Positions 21,135 to 34,300 of a DNA stretch of 64,000 nucleotides are shown here, piece after piece; the stretch's first letter is position 1, and the number at the start of each line of letters is the position of its first letter. The position numbers and the translations under genes were made by a program. A model generated the notes under the pieces. That model ran no database searches and was not told where the DNA came from. It was given only the letters and a program-made list of their open reading frames with translations. The DNA lies in NCBI RefSeq assembly GCF_964355755.1, contig NC_092676.1, forward strand, positions 25,586,288 to 25,650,287, given 5' to 3'. This DNA comes from Antedon mediterranea. Lineage: Eukaryota; Echinodermata; Crinoidea; Comatulida; Antedonidae.

Positions 21135-22412
21135 ATGGCAACAAACAATGAGTACGACTCGGAGGCTTTTCGAAGAGCCCTTACAACATGTTCAACGTGT
21201 GATCAAAGTATGGTATACGATGCTAAACGTCTTGAATGTGGACATTGGTGTTGCTTTAAATGTCTGGATCGGGAAAAAGGCATACAGGAGAGATTCATCC
21301 TTCCAGACATTATAACTATCAAATGCATTGTTTGTAAACAAGAAAACGAAATTTCAAAAAAGGGTATGCGACAACTCCAACAATTTGATGTGACAGCAAA
21401 CGCTACTAAATGCCTGGACATTGCTGAAAAACAAGGATTTGTTATTGTTCAAATTCCAGTCTGCAGAAAACCTGGTCATACCAAGGTCTTGAGCAAGTGG
21501 TGTGAAACATGCATGGATTACATTTGCTTCGATTGTTCGAATCAGCCACAACATAGGAACCATGAAATGGTGATGAGTTTCACAGAGGCCTATGAAAAGG
21601 TAAAACGTAAACTAAAACAACGTGACCTTCAAATAAAAAATGCCAATGAAAAAATACAAACTATTGAAAGAAGAAGAGAAAATGACTTACAAATAGCCAC
21701 TTACAGACTACAAGAGCTTAACAGAAGTATGGAGAGAATGGATGAAGAAACAACCAGGGTCAGAGAGCTTTCAAACAAACAATCTACAAAGGTAGCAAAT
21801 ATTCAAAGTATAAATGAAGAAATCGGTAGTAAATTACGAAGAGCCACTGACAGAATACAACATCTTGAAGGAAGGCTACAAGAATCGGACGTGAAATCAT
21901 CAGAACTAAGATCGTATTCAAACAACCAGACCAAAGAAATAAAAAATCTTCAAAGTATGAATACGAACATCAGCAGTGAATTACGAATGGCCACTGACAA
22001 AATTCAAAATCTTGAAAAAACTCTGCACAAAATGAATGTGGAAACGTTCAAGCTTAGACAGCTTTCAAAAGACAAAATTACAGAAATAGAAAAACTTGAA
22101 AGAATGAAAGAAAAAAGCGACAATAACTTACAAGTAGCCACTGAAAGAATACTGGATCTTGAAAGTGGTTTGCAAGAAGTGAAAACGGAATCGTCTAGAC
22201 TTGGGGAGCATTCAGAAACCCAAACTAGAGACATAGAAATTATTCAAAAGGATGAAAAATTACAGGTGGCCACATTTAGAATCGGGGATCTTGTAAGAAA
22301 GTTAGGAGAAATGACAAACGAATCATCCAGACGTAAAGAGCATTCAGATTCCGAAATCCGTGAATTGAAAAAGTGTGTATTGCAAATGCAAAGTGAAAAA
22401 AGTAAAAAATGA
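21135..22412 (+). CDS. TRIM-like RING/B-box/coiled-coil protein (425 aa)
   Basis: A single exon. The C3HC4 RING is at residues 19-67 (C19, C22, C35, H37, C40, C43, C64, C67). The B-box2 is at ~111-148 (CRKPGH, WCETC, ICFDC, then histidines). From ~150 to the end it is coiled coil, with five tandem copies of a 49-residue repeat. The first three are exactly 49 residues, the fourth is 44, and the last is cut short by the stop. Each starts L-x-x-AT-x-R/K-I/L and includes an S-N/E-x-Q-x-x-x-I segment. No C-terminal effector domain is present. The start is supported by the GTCAAAATG context shared with 7,432 and a TATA box at 21,022. It is the closest paralogue of 7,432-8,559 (RLECGH / LLECGH, RCVVC / KCIVC, WCETCM). 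It is probably a ubiquitin ligase or scaffold. Confidence 0.9.
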   Translation: MATNNEYDSEAFRRALTTCSTCDQSMVYDAKRLECGHWCCFKCLDREKGIQERFILPDIITIKCIVCKQENEISKKGMRQLQQFDVTANATKCLDIAEKQGFVIVQIPVCRKPGHTKVLSKWCETCMDYICFDCSNQPQHRNHEMVMSFTEAYEKVKRKLKQRDLQIKNANEKIQTIERRRENDLQIATYRLQELNRSMERMDEETTRVRELSNKQSTKVANIQSINEEIGSKLRRATDRIQHLEGRLQESDVKSSELRSYSNNQTKEIKNLQSMNTNISSELRMATDKIQNLEKTLHKMNVETFKLRQLSKDKITEIEKLERMKEKSDNNLQVATERILDLESGLQEVKTESSRLGEHSETQTRDIEIIQKDEKLQVATFRIGDLVRKLGEMTNESSRRKEHSDSEIRELKKCVLQMQSEKSKK

Positions 22413-22424
22413 TTTTTTCCCGTA

Positions 22425-22430
22425 ATTAAA
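22425..22430 (+). terminator. Possible polyadenylation signal for 21,135-22,412
   Basis: ATTAAA lies 13 nt after the stop codon. A canonical AATAAA lies further away at 22,923-22,928. Either could serve. Confidence 0.35.
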
Positions 22431-23712
22431 GTCAAAGCATTTATTCATTACATTCATGTACAAAAAGACTGATTTTGTTGAACTAGGCCTACTAACTACT
22501 TGTATACAGTATCATAACTAATTTGGTTACTTTGGTTTTTCTCTGAACCTTTGATGAAGATATACTCAATATGTTCTTTATTATTAACAAAGTAACACAA
22601 CTTATTTGCATTTTTTTCCTTTTAGTAGAGATTAAACATATTGTATGTTTGTCTAAAGTCACAGAAAGGGTATTTTAATTATTATTATATACAGAATATT
22701 AATGTGAAATTGTAAATACCTGTAGTTTCTTATCATTATGTCATTATTGAGATCTCTCATTATATATCTCAAAGGTTTTTCTATGTGAATTTGTTTTTAG
22801 CAAGGTCTCGAAGTGTCTGATTGTAAATAATATGTGTCTAAGTGTACCGTATGCGTACCGTAGGCCTATATGCCTAAATAATGTTGACCCCTTATTTGTT
22901 GTATTATTTCTTCCGTTGATTGAATAAATGCATTAAAATCTCACGGAATTACATTAGGTTCCCCACTATAACGTGAGTTGGTTAATTCCGTGGCCATTCA
23001 TTCTTTCTTTCTTCCTTGATGTAAATCTCGTATCTCTTAGTACTCTTTGTCTCAGTTTTAATTCAGGGAATGTAAATGGTAAATTACACACTACTTGTGA
23101 TCTGTGTTTCTTGCTAAAATATATTATAGGTTTGTTCAAATAAGATAATGTTTGTTAATTGATTGAACCAATTCGAAATATCAAATAAGATAGAATTAAT
23201 ACTACTCAATATGTAACATTCAAATTCGGGTCATCGACTGTCGCAATATTCGTGAATATATCCTCCAGTAACCAACAACTTATATTAAAAATTCATATAA
23301 CGTTGTATAAGATGAAGTAAAAACTCTACAATGTGACGCCGCTTGTTGCTTCCAAAATCATTCATTTTATAGTACTCATACTATATGCATGTGAAGGGTC
23401 GATTTGATGAAGGGTCATAATTTATATAATATTTGAATTATAATCGCCCTTTCCTGCTAATGTTTAAATATCTTTTTTATTTGTACCGCAAATAAATCAC
23501 TTGTTTTGTTTACAGAGCCGATTGCATAGATATATTTGTTATGAGTACAGTTTTTTTGAGTTGAAAGATTGACCTGTTGCGCAATATTCATACCTATAAT
23601 AGCAAATTGAACAACAATTTAAACAAGCTGAGAATGTAATAATACGTTAAATTGTTGAAATAGGAGAAAATAAGTGATACGAAGCTAACCAATCAAATGG
23701 AAAAGATAAACT
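22431..23712. other. Gene-free intergenic stretch
   Basis: AT-rich; no coding or repeat signal recognised beyond a possible AATAAA at 22,923. Confidence 0.5.
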
Positions 23713-23862
23713 TAAGCTCCACCTACACTATTAAACTTTATGTGACAACAAAAATTGATGTGCCACTATATGGACACGATGATGTTATGTACTACTACGG
23801 TACCCTATTTGGGCACATCACTCTTTTTTGTCACATAAAGTTTGATAGTGTAGACCAACGCT
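23713..23862. mobile_element. Palindromic MITE, family A, copy 1
   Basis: Terminal inverted repeats of the type AAGCTC-x-x-TCTACACTATCAAACT enclose an inner dyad made of TGCCCAAATATGG-like and CCATATATGGGCA-like strings. This copy reads with the CCATATATGG arm first. It is one of eight copies in the window; a TA dinucleotide at both ends suggests Tc1/mariner-type insertion. Confidence 0.8.
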
Positions 23863-25205
23863 CCGATCCGAAAACCCAATCAACCAGTTTGCCCGACGTT
23901 AAATGAGACTAATATAAAAATAGTCTGCCACTTCAGCCCCACCATAGCTAGAGCTGACGTCAGAACATTTTAGATGTACCTCTAGATCCCTGGAAATTGA
24001 ATTTACATTTTTATAGGATAAAAATTACGCGGATCCACCATCCAATCAAGAAAAAAATTCAGCGCAGCCCGAGGTTTCCCTTTATAACGTACATGACACC
24101 GTTTCGAGTCGTCAGTTCACAGGATTTTACACCACATTGCATTCACCAGTACAAATGCTCCTACTCCAGAAACTTTATATATTAGTGGAGTTTAGTGGTA
24201 CAAACCATGTAACAAACAAACATCATTAATAATCTCGACACTTCGCTGTTTGTCATAAGCTGCGTATGGCTAAAATAAAGGCGCTATAACTAGGCTAAAA
24301 CAATTTTTCAATTTCTCAAGCCACAGTCCTCCAAAAATGTTTCCGGTCGCGGATCATAGTTTGCGTCGGTGTAGACAGGATTAGGTGTGTAAAATGGAAG
24401 CATAGCATAAGTTGATTCAATATTTAAACAAACGGTTGTTGAATGTGAAAACCATACATTTTATACAAAAAGACCCATTACAATTGTACTTGCATGTTTA
24501 TTAATTAATAGTATTCAATTTCTATATTGGTAAACATAATTTAGTCAATAAACATCTTCGTCTTAATAAAACAAATGTATTGTGTATCATATTGTTATTT
24601 AGTATAATTTCTAATAATATTTATGCATTATTTCAGTTTCAACAAGATAACGCAAAATAAAATTCCTCTCTTTTAAATAAAGATAAAATACATTTTTTTT
24701 CATTGATTGTATTTTTAGTTTTCATAATTCTGATTGGGAATATCATTATTATAATATTTAAATTATGAATTTATGGAAATGAAGTCATGCATGTGAGGTA
24801 ATTGGCCAAATTTGTGCACTTGGGAAGAAAAAATCAATGAAAATTCCCCAAATACTTCAAATAAACCCTGTCTAATGTGTTCTTATTGCAGATCGGTTGG
24901 AATAACCTAAAATCCACAAGCACACTTTATCTTATTTGTTATCAATATCATAATCATAGCATATCATTTTGAAGTCAAATAAATAAGTTAAAACTATGAC
25001 GAAACATCACTGAATAAACTAGGCTGAGAGGTCATTGAATAAGTTCTTTTGGTTTTTATAAAAATAAACACATATGAAAACAATATATGGCAACATGTAA
25101 ACATTATATTATTGTAAATACTATTTCTTTTACAACTATCAACAAATTATGTACACAATAAATTACAACAGAAACAAAATGCACGTTGATTGTAGAGATG
25201 GCGCT
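23863..25205. other. Intergenic, including the RIPOR 3' UTR side
   Basis: No coding signal. The minus-strand 3' UTR of RIPOR must lie next to 25,206. A minus-strand AATAAA occurs near 24,497, but the true polyadenylation site is not clear. Confidence 0.4.
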
Positions 25206-25309
25206 CTACAGTTCGGTTGTCATTAGTGGAACATCTACGGGATAATGCGCAACGCTGCTTCCGAAGTACGGAAACGACACACGTTCAAATGCTTCGTGGC
25301 CTTCATCTC
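25206..25309 (-). CDS. RIPOR: RIPOR terminal coding exon
   Basis: Acceptor AG at 25,310-25,311; stop TAG at 25,206-25,208. It encodes GDEGHEAFERVSFPYFGSS and a short tail. GDEG matches the conserved GEEG near the C-terminus of vertebrate RIPORs. Confidence 0.88.
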
Positions 25310-28300
25310 CTGAAATATATGATAAATATATAAATTATTCTCACTGAAAATATCAATTCTTTGTTACTAGAGGGAAAATGGACAAAAGATTAAGTCCTTC
25401 TCCTTCAAGCTAAATGTTAAATTGGTTCCTCACTAGGACGCAACGCAAGCGAGTTGACCAATAACAAGTGACAGTTCAAATAATCCATCGCTTGTGATTG
25501 GTCAAATTCCTTACGTTGCTTTTTGTCATTGTGTTGTGTCTCTAGTGGGAACCGCCATTATGGAGGTAATAAACAATTCAAGTATTTTGGTAGCTTTAAG
25601 AATGACAAGAAAAAATGAAATTGACTAATAAATAATTTACCAAATGCTTCCAATGCCTCCTTGGCCGTTGTCTTCACATCATCAACATCACATCTTAGTA
25701 AATACACAAGCTGGTCAAGGGCCTCTGATGCCTGGAAGAAAACAAGAAACAGTAAGACATTGCCTGCTAAAAATCAAACACTTACTACAGACTATTCATA
25801 ATATTATAGGAATAACAAGCAGGCATTTTTATTTAATTTTACAAGACATCCATCCTGCAAAGAGAATATTTCCAAAGAAAATCGTGAGTTATACCATTTT
25901 TAATTAATACTTTTTAGTTTGCTAAACAAGTAGCACAATAACTTAGTACAGTTCAGAAAGGTAGAGCACAGGTTATAAAGATTACAGTTTGTTTACGTAC
26001 CTTCATAGCAGCGAGGGCAGCACAACCAGCTTGCCTCATAGATTGGTCTCTCTCTTCCAGACACTCAAGATATATATTAATTACCTAAAATAATATAAAT
26101 AATAACAGATTATTAATATAAACTGGTATATATGAAGCCATAATTTATTCAAGTAAGGATTATTGACTATTTTCGACTACATTCTGTGTTATCACTTACT
26201 TTTGCATAATAATTTCATCATTCGGATTAATAGATTCTAGGTACATTCTAACACAAGTTGCCAGGTTTTCACTTACTTTTTGCCTAATTTCATCATTCCA
26301 ATTAATAGATTCTAGGTACATTCTAACACAAGTTGCCAGGTTATCACTTACTTTTTGCCTAATTTCATCATTCTGATTAATAGATTCTAGGTACATTCTA
26401 ACACAAGTTGCCAGGTTATCACTTACTTTTTGCCTAATTTCATCATTCTGATTAATAGATTCTAGGTACATTCTAACACCAGTTTGGAATGTGGAGCTGC
26501 TTTCCAACAGGAGTATTCCAAGAGCTTGGAGGTTTCCAGAGGGAAGCAGAATACCTCTTGGAAGCTTCTTGAGAACCTTGGGAAGATCTGGATTGGCAGG
26601 ATGTAGGTTGGCAGTCAGCTCATCTGTAATAGTAGATACAATAAGTTTCTTATACGTATTTATTTTTATTTATTTATTTATTTCATTCCATAAACCATGG
26701 AGAAATTCTCCATGCATAAACACAATAGAAATAAGCTGTTTGGGCTATCCTTGAAAATCTTCTATAAATGTTTTTCTCTGTAATTTCAGTAGTTAATGAT
26801 ATCACTTTTGTATTTTTTATACTATTATATGTATTTTTTAGAATGATTTTCCAAAAAATTCAAATCAAATGGGAGTCAGGAGAATAGACGATACTATTCT
26901 TCTTCTTTGATAATTTGTTTTTATTCAACTTGATAGTAAAAACATAATTAATAAATGAAGGACTGAATGTATATAATTTATATATAAATGATGAATAAAT
27001 ATATGAATAGAGTGAAAATAAATATGCATACATTCATTTGTAATATCTGCTACGTATTTCTCTGGGTTTTTTCTGTCGTCTTCCAGGAAAAATGTGACGT
27101 ATTGGAACAGTGTTATGACTGTTTTGGGGTTGAGTAGATTGACAGGCCTCTCAATTATCTGTTGTGTAAGATTTTGAAACACTGGGAAAAAACAATTATT
27201 ATTAATTAAATAACAACAAATTAAATATTTCTATTCGTTGTACAAGACACTTTTTACTAACGCCAGAATGGCGAGAGGTCATGAGGTCAATCGGGTGTGT
27301 TTGTTTCTTTCTATGTTAGCAGGATACTCAAAAAGTTATTGCCTGATTTTCATAAGATTTTAAGAAGGTTTCATAGCTAGAACACATGATTCAATTTTCA
27401 TATGCCTATAGCAGGAATACTCAAAAAGTTATTGCCCGATTTTCATAAGATTTTAAGAAGGTTTCATAGCTAGAACACATGATTCAATTTTCATATGCCT
27501 ATAGCAGGATTAATCAAAAAGTTATTGCCTTATTTTAAAAAGATTGTAAAGGAGGTTTCATGTATGGGAAACATATTTTCATATGCCTAGGTAGAGGTTT
27601 TCGCTCTCTGAGGCCCTTCTAGTTTCTCTTCAGAGTGGATTAAACAAACTATCTCACCTCTGTCAGCAATGTCTGGATGATTTGTTCGTAGTTTAGCACC
27701 AAACTTAACATCAAGATGTAGCAAGAACGAGTCTGTATTTACATAAAGTATTTCTTTCTCTGAACAACACTCCCAGAAATGAACAAGTTCAGCATTTGAT
27801 TTCAATTCAGGATACACTATAAAGGAAAACAAAACTTGTTACTACATCCAAAGCAAAGAATGGGTAAAATGGTGTGTAACATTTTAACTATAAATATGTA
27901 GGAATAGAATTTGCCTTTTGAATGGATATTAATAACCATATCCAATATGAAGCAAAGGTTCTAAATCAAGTTTTAGCTTAAACTACATTTAAAATAATGC
28001 CATTTAATTACGATTTAATTACGAATTAATTTACGAATTGTATATTTATCTATACAGTGTTCTAATGTATGCATTAAACTACAAAATACTGTATATACTA
28101 TATATCAAAATCATTCTACTGCAGTTAATGCAGTAACTATTTACTCTTAAACCTTTTTATGGCAATTATTTAGCAAGCCTTTTTTGGTAATCATACACAG
28201 CTTATTGCATGGACTGCCTCCAGTAAAAGTTGAAGTTACTGCAGTAACTGCAGCAGAATAATTTGGACATGATCCCTTACCTGCTTCAGGTGTAGTAACC

Positions 28301-31300
28301 TTGATTTTATTTTCAACTAACAAGTTGAGTTGTGATAAAATACTAGCTTGCTTCTGTAACTTCTCTAAAGCTATCGTTTCCTTCACTTTCAAAGGACCAA
28401 ACGCACCAAGATGCTATCAAAATAATATTCAAAATAAATTAACATCTATGAGCAAATTTAATTTAAATTCAATACAACATTTATTTTATGTGAACGATAA
28501 TAGAATAAAAAAAGGGAAAAGCACATATATAATAAATATAGGTGAAATTAAGACAGGATTAAAGAAAAATACTTGAGACGGGGCTGCCTGAGACAAGAGG
28601 TACACAGAACAATGGACAAAACATAAATAACATCAACAACAACCAACAAAGAAAATTAAGACTACAGATTCCAATCTAGGATATGTAACTTTTCAGGCGT
28701 CATTATATTAACATTTTGCATTGGCCTCTTCATAAATCCTAAGACCAGATCAGTAGTACAAGAATTAGATTGTACAATTAGATAGAACGATTTTAAAGAT
28801 ATGTTTACAAAAAACTTACTGTTAGTAGGTATTCGATAAACTGAAGATGTTGCACAAGTGCTTGATCAACGCCTTCATCTCCGGTGGTCAAATGTGCCAA
28901 GCTCGTACTTGACTTACCAAGCACATCATCACACATGTCAATCAACCGACACTCTCCACGCTGTTCGGACATTTCAAATAGCCGACTGGCTCGGAAGTTA
29001 CCGTCAAACAACCAACTGTCACGTTTTTCCATAAATTCAATAAAGCGGCTCTCTCTTTGCCCGCTCCATGCGGATAATTTGTTTGTTTTGTCGGATACGT
29101 CATCCCGTCCCGTTGCATCGACATGGTTATGAATACTGTTCCTATTATTATTTTGCTTATTTTCTTGTGAGTCGGTAATGCTTTGTTTGTTTAATAAGCT
29201 AGCATCTGTCTCATTAATGTTATTTTTACTGATAGCTAGTTTTGTGAATTCGTCAAGTGTTTTTATCTCCACAGGAGAAGGTGGTGCCTCTTCATCAATA
29301 CTAATATTTCTGGAAAGAAGAATTATAATATTTGACATGATATACTGTACATTGTTCTTCAATTATGAAAATTGCAGGGAGTATTTGATTTGTGAAGAAC
29401 CTAGTTACATCATGTTAATTTGTTATGTGCATACATAGACATTGAAATATACTTCTTTGCTTGATTTCTTGAAACATATTTGCCGATTTTAGTTCCAGAC
29501 GACAATCAACAATATGCGTAAGGTTCTAAATCGAAATATTTATGAATGAAAATAAAAGGATGACTCACTCATAACTGCTACTGTCTATTTGATCAGTGTC
29601 ACTCAACGCTTCCTCGATATCGTCCAGAAAGTCGAAACTATCGAGGGCGTTCTTGATTGACACATTAGCCTCAGTTTCAATCTTTATGTCTTCTGTTTTC
29701 CTCTGTCATAGAAAACATAAGTTGAATTAATAACAATTTATTGATAAAAACACATGTTATCAGTGTAACAATAGTTTTAATGTGGACTAAACTACCTCAG
29801 AACTAATAGGAGGCAATTTTGAAAAGGAAAGAATAGAGAATACACATATCACTGGTATATTTTATTCAATTCAATTTTATACATACAAAATACATTCATA
29901 AAATTTAGCAGCAGGAAAAAAAGATGGCATGGTAAATGGAATGGTAGAATTCCAGAGGAATAGAAAGATACAGCGATCACTGTCAAAGATACTTCCTGAC
30001 ATGACCTTTGAACATACCTTCAGCATCCTATCCAAATTGTTAACCTGCATGTCTAGGCATTTTAGCTCTGCATACTGTCCATTTAAGATCTCCAAAAGTC
30101 TATAGACATTATGCAGTGCTTCTTCTAAGGTTAAGATTGGTGCCGTGTGCATATCAAAATGACGTGATTTGGGGCGGTTAGTCGTTTGACTCATAACTTT
30201 TTCTTCCATACTATGTGAACGCTTCTGTAAATTAATTTAAATAAGCAAATTAAATATATGTGCATATATGCATTGGTGGCAGTATTCTATGATTCCGATG
30301 CCGTAAACTAAAACTAACAAGAATCTATTTACGCATGCTCTAGGCATAGTCAATAGACTTTTCATGTCCAGGTGAGCTGGAACTTAAAGCTTCCCACATG
30401 AACACAATGCAAGGACGTGACCGCTAACGGAAGGCGAGTCAACCAATGATAAGTGAAAATTTAAATAATCTATCGCCTGTGATTGGTCAAATCACTTTTG
30501 CTGCGCATTTACATCATAGCGTTACGTCCTAGTGCGAACCAAGCTTTAAGATTGTGCTTAACAGTTTGCTTATCTCATGACACGCCGCATATTTTTGTGT
30601 AGATGGGTAAAACACTACACTATCAAAAAGATGTACCCATATATGGACATGATGATGTCATATCGCTACCATATTTGGGCATATTACTACCATATTTGGG
30701 CACATCACACTTTTCTTTTGTCAAACTAGTTTGATAGTGTAGACAGAACTTAAGATTATCAAAGACATACATTTTCTACAGGATGACTACCAGATGACTC
30801 TGTGTAGGCTCGTTCTCTTCGTCCAAACGTTCCTCCTTTGGGACTGCGTACTTGTTCCTCATCTTGAGTTTGGAATGGGCTTTAAAAATATTAGAAAAAC
30901 TTATTAAAAATGCTATACGGGTCCTGGTTTAATGGAATTGCTTAAAATTATATGGAATAATTGTGAGGATCTTCAACCTACAGTAGAACTATATGAAGAG
31001 GCTGTCAGGAGCCACCAATTGGTTCCAAGAATAGAAGTATCAAAACATATATTTCTCCTTTGTATATATTTATTGAAGTGTCTTCTTAACAAAGGTTTCT
31101 TTTAAATAGGGGTGTCCTCTGAATAGAGGTTCAATTGTATTATTTGTTTAGTTCTGACTATATACAATAGTGTGTTCTTAATTGTCATCAAAACAAACAC
31201 AAAATCTTACCACCATGACACGGTCATATTCATTTTAATGGTACCATTTTCATTTACGTTAATCGTCAGATTCTGAAACAAATATAGACAAATTTAATTA

Positions 31301-34300
31301 CAAAAATATAAATAAAATTGCAATTCAGTTTTGCAACAATGAACTAATTGTTGTTCCCCATAAAATACATTGTTTTTATTCCAGTTTTTTCATTTATTTA
31401 ACAACATTTATTTAACAACATTTATTTAACAACATTTATTTAACAACATCTTTATCCAGGATTACACCATCAGGTAAAGAAAAACCTGCATTGCATTGTG
31501 GTCCTGTTCATACTGATAGCTTACCTGTGGTTCCGATTGGTAGAAGTCTGATGTGTCAAACTCTAAATTTCCTATCACCATGTTGGCTCTGCCGATTCCT
31601 CGAATTTCAGTTACCTGTTAAAAACGTTTGCAAATGCATTATTACACACATTTTTAAAACAATCTTTCAAAACAAAAGTATTAATTCATTTAAAAACACC
31701 CTTGATAAACACAAATTTTTTATGAGAGAAGGGGCCCCTTACGAGTTTTACTCATGCCTCTTTACTTTACTAAGTTAAGAATTACTAAGGTAAGAAACAA
31801 TTATATGAAATAGTGATTATTTATGAGAATTTATTTTTTTGATTATGAAATTTTAAATATCTGCCCGTTTCTAATTTATTCAACAGTATTACTGGTGGTT
31901 TGTTTTTTTAATTTTTTTACCTTTACAGTAAGGAATTCTCCTATTAATGGAAACAATACTATCTCATCATGTTCCCAGCTTTGGCTTAAGTCTTTTTCTA
32001 CTTTGCATCTTGATTTCCACTTTTGCTGTCCATACTTGAACGTAATCTAGAAAGGAAATAGTATTAGATGTTATTTTGGCAATAGCATTGAAGCTTAATT
32101 TGAATTTCTAATTCAATAACAGCAACAGTGGAGTTGATAAACTATTTCCATTTCCAAACCACTTTTTGTCCTCCAATAAAAACACTTAAAATAGACCATT
32201 ATAAATTGTTTGTCCTTTTATCATACCTCAAATATATCTCCTCTGCAGACTCTGGCAAAACCTGCGATGCCCTCTATTTTGATTAGAAACATTCCAAGAT
32301 TAGCCTCCAATTCAGCCTCCATGTAGCAAAGAGCCTAAAGAATAAGGACCCGAATTTGAATATATATTAACAAATTACCATTTTCACTGACAGTGACAAG
32401 CTTTAACTGACACCTAGGGACGTAACAATGAATAGAATAAAATAAATAATCATCATCCTAGTATTAGGACTTAAGATCAACTCAGACAGCGTCATACGAC
32501 GAGGCCTGACAAAACGTCTTGGCTTGTCGGTGCTGTATGAATTGAATCCCGAAGAGACATCTTGAGAAAGCGTCAGGGCGTAGTTCTTAGGTCTTTGGGA
32601 GAACTTTAAACATGTTTAATTTTCTTGTCAGGCCTCGTCTACGACGCTATCTGAGTTGGCCTTTAGTCAGTTAATTGTGAACAGGGACATGCTTCTTTAT
32701 TTAATCTCTTAAGACCATTTTGGTAGATTTTTAGGTGCGTAGGTTATAACAAATCCTTAAGCTTTGTCAACAATATCAAACTAGTTTGAAAATGTGCCCA
32801 AATATGGTAGTGATATGCCCAAATATTGTAGTGATATGACATCATCGTGTCCATATATGGGAACACCACATTTTGTTGTCACTAGTTTGATAGTGTAAAC
32901 ATAGCTTTAATGATACGTTTTACTAAGACACCTGTATGCTCCTGTATTACCTGTGTACAGTCTTTGACGCCACTCTTTGCTTCGTTAACAGGTTCTTTCT
33001 TTTTACGTGCATGATCAGAATACGCCCTCACCATATTTACTGCACCTAATAATATCAATAAGAAACTTCCTTTATAAAAATACTTCCATAGTTGTTTCAA
33101 TCATTAACGATGGATTGTAGAAAATAATGATTCATTTAATGTTGGCTACTTTTGACAACAATATTTTAATGACTGTATTAGTACCTTCTCGCACTTTAAG
33201 CTCCTTTTCATAGTGCTCTTGGAGCTCTTCAACTTTTGCTAAATGAAATTGCAATTTCCTAGGGAAAAAATAATAATAATATTAATAATAAATATAATAC
33301 CTGTTTTACACAGAAATATCAACAATTAAAAAAAAAGTATTCTACTATTTAAGCAAAATGTGTTTTCTTTCACGGTTACTAAATTAAATATTAAAATAAT
33401 ATACATACCTTATGTATCTTTCATTGTTTTTAACTTGCTGTAAGGAAGTAGAAAACAGAATGAAAATTAGAAAATATAGTAAAACCCCTACTCAGAGGTA
33501 CATGCATGGAGCTATAGTAGTTCTAATTTATAGGTCCATGCTCATAGTAAAACATCTATTTCAATTTATAGCGACAAATACAGTATGTATAAAGTATAGT
33601 AATAGGCGTATTGTTTATACTCCTATTAATGGTAAACCTTTTGGTACAACACCGTTTGGTAAACTATAATCGGGGAATCATTCCATGCCTACAGAGTTTG
33701 TCCCTCTAATACTGAAATTACTACATTCCCTGTTGTACAGTTTATTTTTGTTACTGGTCATACATACACATGCAGTTTCATTCCTTTTTAGATTGAGTGG
33801 CATTTATTTATTTAAAATAGAAGACAGGAAAACACATAAAAACTACTACTAAGTCAGAATTTATTAATATAAGGAAATACATATTGCACATATTGATTGT
33901 AAAATTTATATTATAATGATTCTTACCTTGTCAAGGTTGTAGTGAAAACCCTATAAAAAAAAGACAAAAATTGTTTTGAATTTGTAAACCACATTAAGAA
34001 ACATTTAACCCATACTATACACTAACTACAAATAAAGGTTAAACATGAATTAAACAACAGTTAGATTTCGAAAACATAAAGAAAGGTGTTATATTTAAAT
34101 ACACATGTTTATTTTATTAAAAGGTAACTACCGTACAATACTGACTTATGGATTCATAATTAAGACAGCAACAGTATTATTCATCATGGCAAAAATAAAA
34201 TGTTGGTATTATATTTACTTTGGTTCTAGTGATGTGATGGGTACATTGCCATAAGCCCAGATTTATCACCCCATCTTAAGGTCTACGGTCTGCACTATCA

